Below the pieces are notes generated by a model, which saw only the letters and a list, made by a program, of their open reading frames with translations, did no database searches and was not told the DNA's origin. Positions 4,327 through 5,709 of a DNA stretch of 5,709 nt are shown here, in pieces. The translations under genes and the position numbers were made by a program. This DNA is from Bacteroidota bacterium (GTDB lineage Bacteria; Bacteroidota; Bacteroidia; Flavobacteriales; Flavobacteriaceae), in the NCBI GenBank assembly GCA_015767395.1, contig JADWMI010000091.1, positions 2,991-8,699 on the forward strand, in the 5' to 3' direction. Position 1 is the first letter of the stretch. Each line of letters begins with the position of its first letter.

Positions 4327-5526
4327 TTAAAAACGTTGCTCTAATCTTTGCATATCTTCGCTAACCTTTCTTTCAATTACTTTTGCATAAATCTGTGTTG
4401 TTGTAATTTTTGAATGTCCTAATAATTTAGATACAGTTTCTATGGGAACTCCATTGCTTAGCGTTATTGTTGTTGCAAAGGTATGTCTTGCTATGTGAAA
4501 GGTTAGATTTTTATTTATACCACATACATCAGCTATTTCCTTTAAATAAGAATTTAGTTTTTGATTTGATATGGTTGGAAACATCGTTTCTTTATTGATG
4601 GAGTTTGGATGCCATTTATATTTTTCAATAATTCCCAATGCTTTTGATAGTAGTGGAATTTTAACAGGAATACTTGTCTTTTCTCTTTGAGAATATATCC
4701 ATTGTTTTTTATCAATTCCAATACATAAATTCTGATTGGTTAAATTCATAACATCTCCATAAGACAATCCGGTGTAACAACTAAACACAAATAAGTCCTT
4801 AATAAGTTGTAATCTAGGAATACCAAACGTTTTGTTTTCTATTGCTTGTAATTCTTCTAAAGTTAAAAATGTTCTTTCTTTTTTTTCATATTTCGCTTCA
4901 AACTTTATAAATGGATCTTTGTCTACCCATTCCATCTTATAAGCTAGACTGACCATTTTACGCAGACGTTCTATATGTTTCATAACGGTATTGTTACCCA
5001 TAGATTTTTGAGACCTTAGAAAGCGTTCAAAATCAATGATGAATTTATAACTCAGTCCAGATAAGAATATATCCGTTGTTTTATGCTTTTGTTTTAAAAA
5101 GAGAAATATATATTTATGTGTTGTAAAATAATTTTTTTGTGTTCCCCAGCGCAATGTTGATTTCATATACTCATTATGATATTCAATAATATCAGACAAG
5201 GCATGTTGTTTTTCGTCGCCTCCTATAAAATGAGCTTTAATAATATTTGAGGTGACTAGCTTGTTTTCGTTTTTTAATTTTTGATAGGACTCAAAGAGTT
5301 GGGCATTCACTTGTTTGATGTAATTATTAACCAGTTTGTTCTCATCACTCAAACCCTTTAACTTATTTTTGGTTGCATCCCATTGAGAAATAGATAGTTT
5401 TCTTTTTAGAGAGAGTTCAGCTCGTTTTCCATTTACGGTGATTCGGGCATAGAGCGGTGCTTTTCCATTTTTGGTATTTGCGAGCTTTAACCAAAATAGA
5501 ATACTAAAGGTGTGTGCATTTTTCAT
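4327..5526 (-). CDS. tyrosine recombinase / site-specific integrase, CTnDOT-like class
   Basis: This 399-residue integrase would cut and rejoin DNA at attachment sites through a 3'-phosphotyrosine link, inserting or excising a mobile element. Residues about 7-95 fit the N-terminal arm-binding domain of Bacteroidetes integrases, 108-205 the SAM-like core-binding domain, and 217-385 the catalytic domain. Catalytic residues seen are K283 (REKT), H344 and R347 (HIARH), H371 (LLGHS) and nucleophile Y380 (TTTQIYAKV). The first catalytic Arg is replaced by S255 in TGLSYGDVMNL, as is known for the CTnDOT integrase group, so this does not mean the enzyme is dead. Length and domain order are complete. 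The ATG at 5524-5526 follows an A-rich leader without a Shine-Dalgarno sequence, normal in this phylum. GGTAAC repeats about 55-100 bp upstream may be its arm sites or an autoregulatory operator. Which element it mobilises is unknown. Confidence 0.93.
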   Translation of the reverse strand: MKNAHTFSILFWLKLANTKNGKAPLYARITVNGKRAELSLKRKLSISQWDATKNKLKGLSDENKLVNNYIKQVNAQLFESYQKLKNENKLVTSNIIKAHFIGGDEKQHALSDIIEYHNEYMKSTLRWGTQKNYFTTHKYIFLFLKQKHKTTDIFLSGLSYKFIIDFERFLRSQKSMGNNTVMKHIERLRKMVSLAYKMEWVDKDPFIKFEAKYEKKERTFLTLEELQAIENKTFGIPRLQLIKDLFVFSCYTGLSYGDVMNLTNQNLCIGIDKKQWIYSQREKTSIPVKIPLLSKALGIIEKYKWHPNSINKETMFPTISNQKLNSYLKEIADVCGINKNLTFHIARHTFATTITLSNGVPIETVSKLLGHSKITTTQIYAKVIERKVSEDMQRLEQRF

Positions 5527-5579
5527 ACTTTTTTGTTTTATGAATTAAACATTAAAAACAAAAGTCAAATCAGTTGTCT

Positions 5580-5627
5580 CGGTTACCTTTTTAATAAAAT
5601 TTGTAGGTTGGTAACCGAATAGGTAAC
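5580..5627. promoter_or_regulatory. GGTAAC repeat cluster upstream of the integrase
   Basis: CGGTTACC (5580-5587) and GGTAACCG (5610-5617) are a perfect 8-bp inverted repeat with a 22-bp spacer. A further GGTAAC at 5622-5627 is in direct orientation with the second arm, a 12-bp period. The cluster sits 54-101 bp before the integrase start, so it could cover the promoter, bind the integrase arm domain, or do both. GGTAACCGAATAGGTA here resembles GGTACAGAATAGGTA beside the tRNA fragment (14 of 16 with one gap). Confidence 0.5.
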
Positions 5628-5671
5628 ATTTTTAAACAAATCAATTCAAATTAAATGATAGGTATAAAACC

Positions 5672-5709
5672 ACAAAAACTTGATAATCATATGATTATCA
5701 AGTTTTTGT
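5672..5709. repeat. perfect 38-bp palindrome at the right edge
   Basis: Bases 5672-5690 and 5691-5709 are exact reverse complements with no spacer, centred on CAT|ATG, and the palindrome may continue past the window. The arms end in AAAAAC and GTTTTT, so as RNA it would be an AT-rich hairpin followed by T's in either direction: a possible bidirectional terminator between the integrase region and the next gene. The arm CTTGATAATCAT (5679-5690) recurs exactly at 2135-2146 before the ligase gene. Confidence 0.6.

Overview
The window is AT-rich and looks like a member of the Bacteroidetes, most likely a Flavobacteriia genome. The evidence is an integrase of the CTnDOT-like class typical of that phylum, a short SSB of the kind its mobile elements carry, A-rich translation starts without a clear Shine-Dalgarno sequence, a tRNA end that does not encode CCA, and one copy of a 'YPEQSRR'-encoding interspersed repeat that I recall from flavobacterial genomes. 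This is a judgement from protein and motif style; no search was run.

Layout. Bases 1-134 are an AT-rich tail with small hairpins. Bases 135-2078 (minus strand) encode an intact multi-pass membrane protein of the O-antigen ligase/polymerase (Wzy/WaaL-like) superfamily with a C-terminal TPR domain. Bases 2079-3519 hold no convincing protein gene. They do hold the 3' half of an initiator tRNA-Met(CAT) gene (about 2697-2742), a terminator-like hairpin behind it, and several palindromes and direct repeats on both sides that resemble the binding sites around a tyrosine-recombinase attachment site. Bases 3361-3386 are the copy of the interspersed repeat. Bases 3520-3841 are a single-stranded DNA-binding protein gene broken by an internal deletion of about 17 nt. 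Bases 3842-4326 carry nested inverted repeats, a 21-bp tandem repeat, a hairpin, a 14-bp direct repeat and a perfect 16-bp inverted repeat. Bases 4327-5526 (minus strand) encode an apparently intact tyrosine recombinase with GGTAAC-type repeats just upstream. The window ends in a perfect 38-bp palindrome (5672-5709).

Interpretation. The right-hand two thirds look like the decaying end of one or more integrative elements next to a surface-polysaccharide gene: an intact integrase, a broken element-type ssb, a tRNA 3'-end duplication and dense structured non-coding DNA. The repeat pair beside the tRNA fragment resembles the repeat pair upstream of the integrase (a GAATAGGTA core between GGTA boxes), which suggests that related recombinases act, or acted, at both places. 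I see no complete novel system. The most interesting material is the set of putative recombination and regulatory sites.
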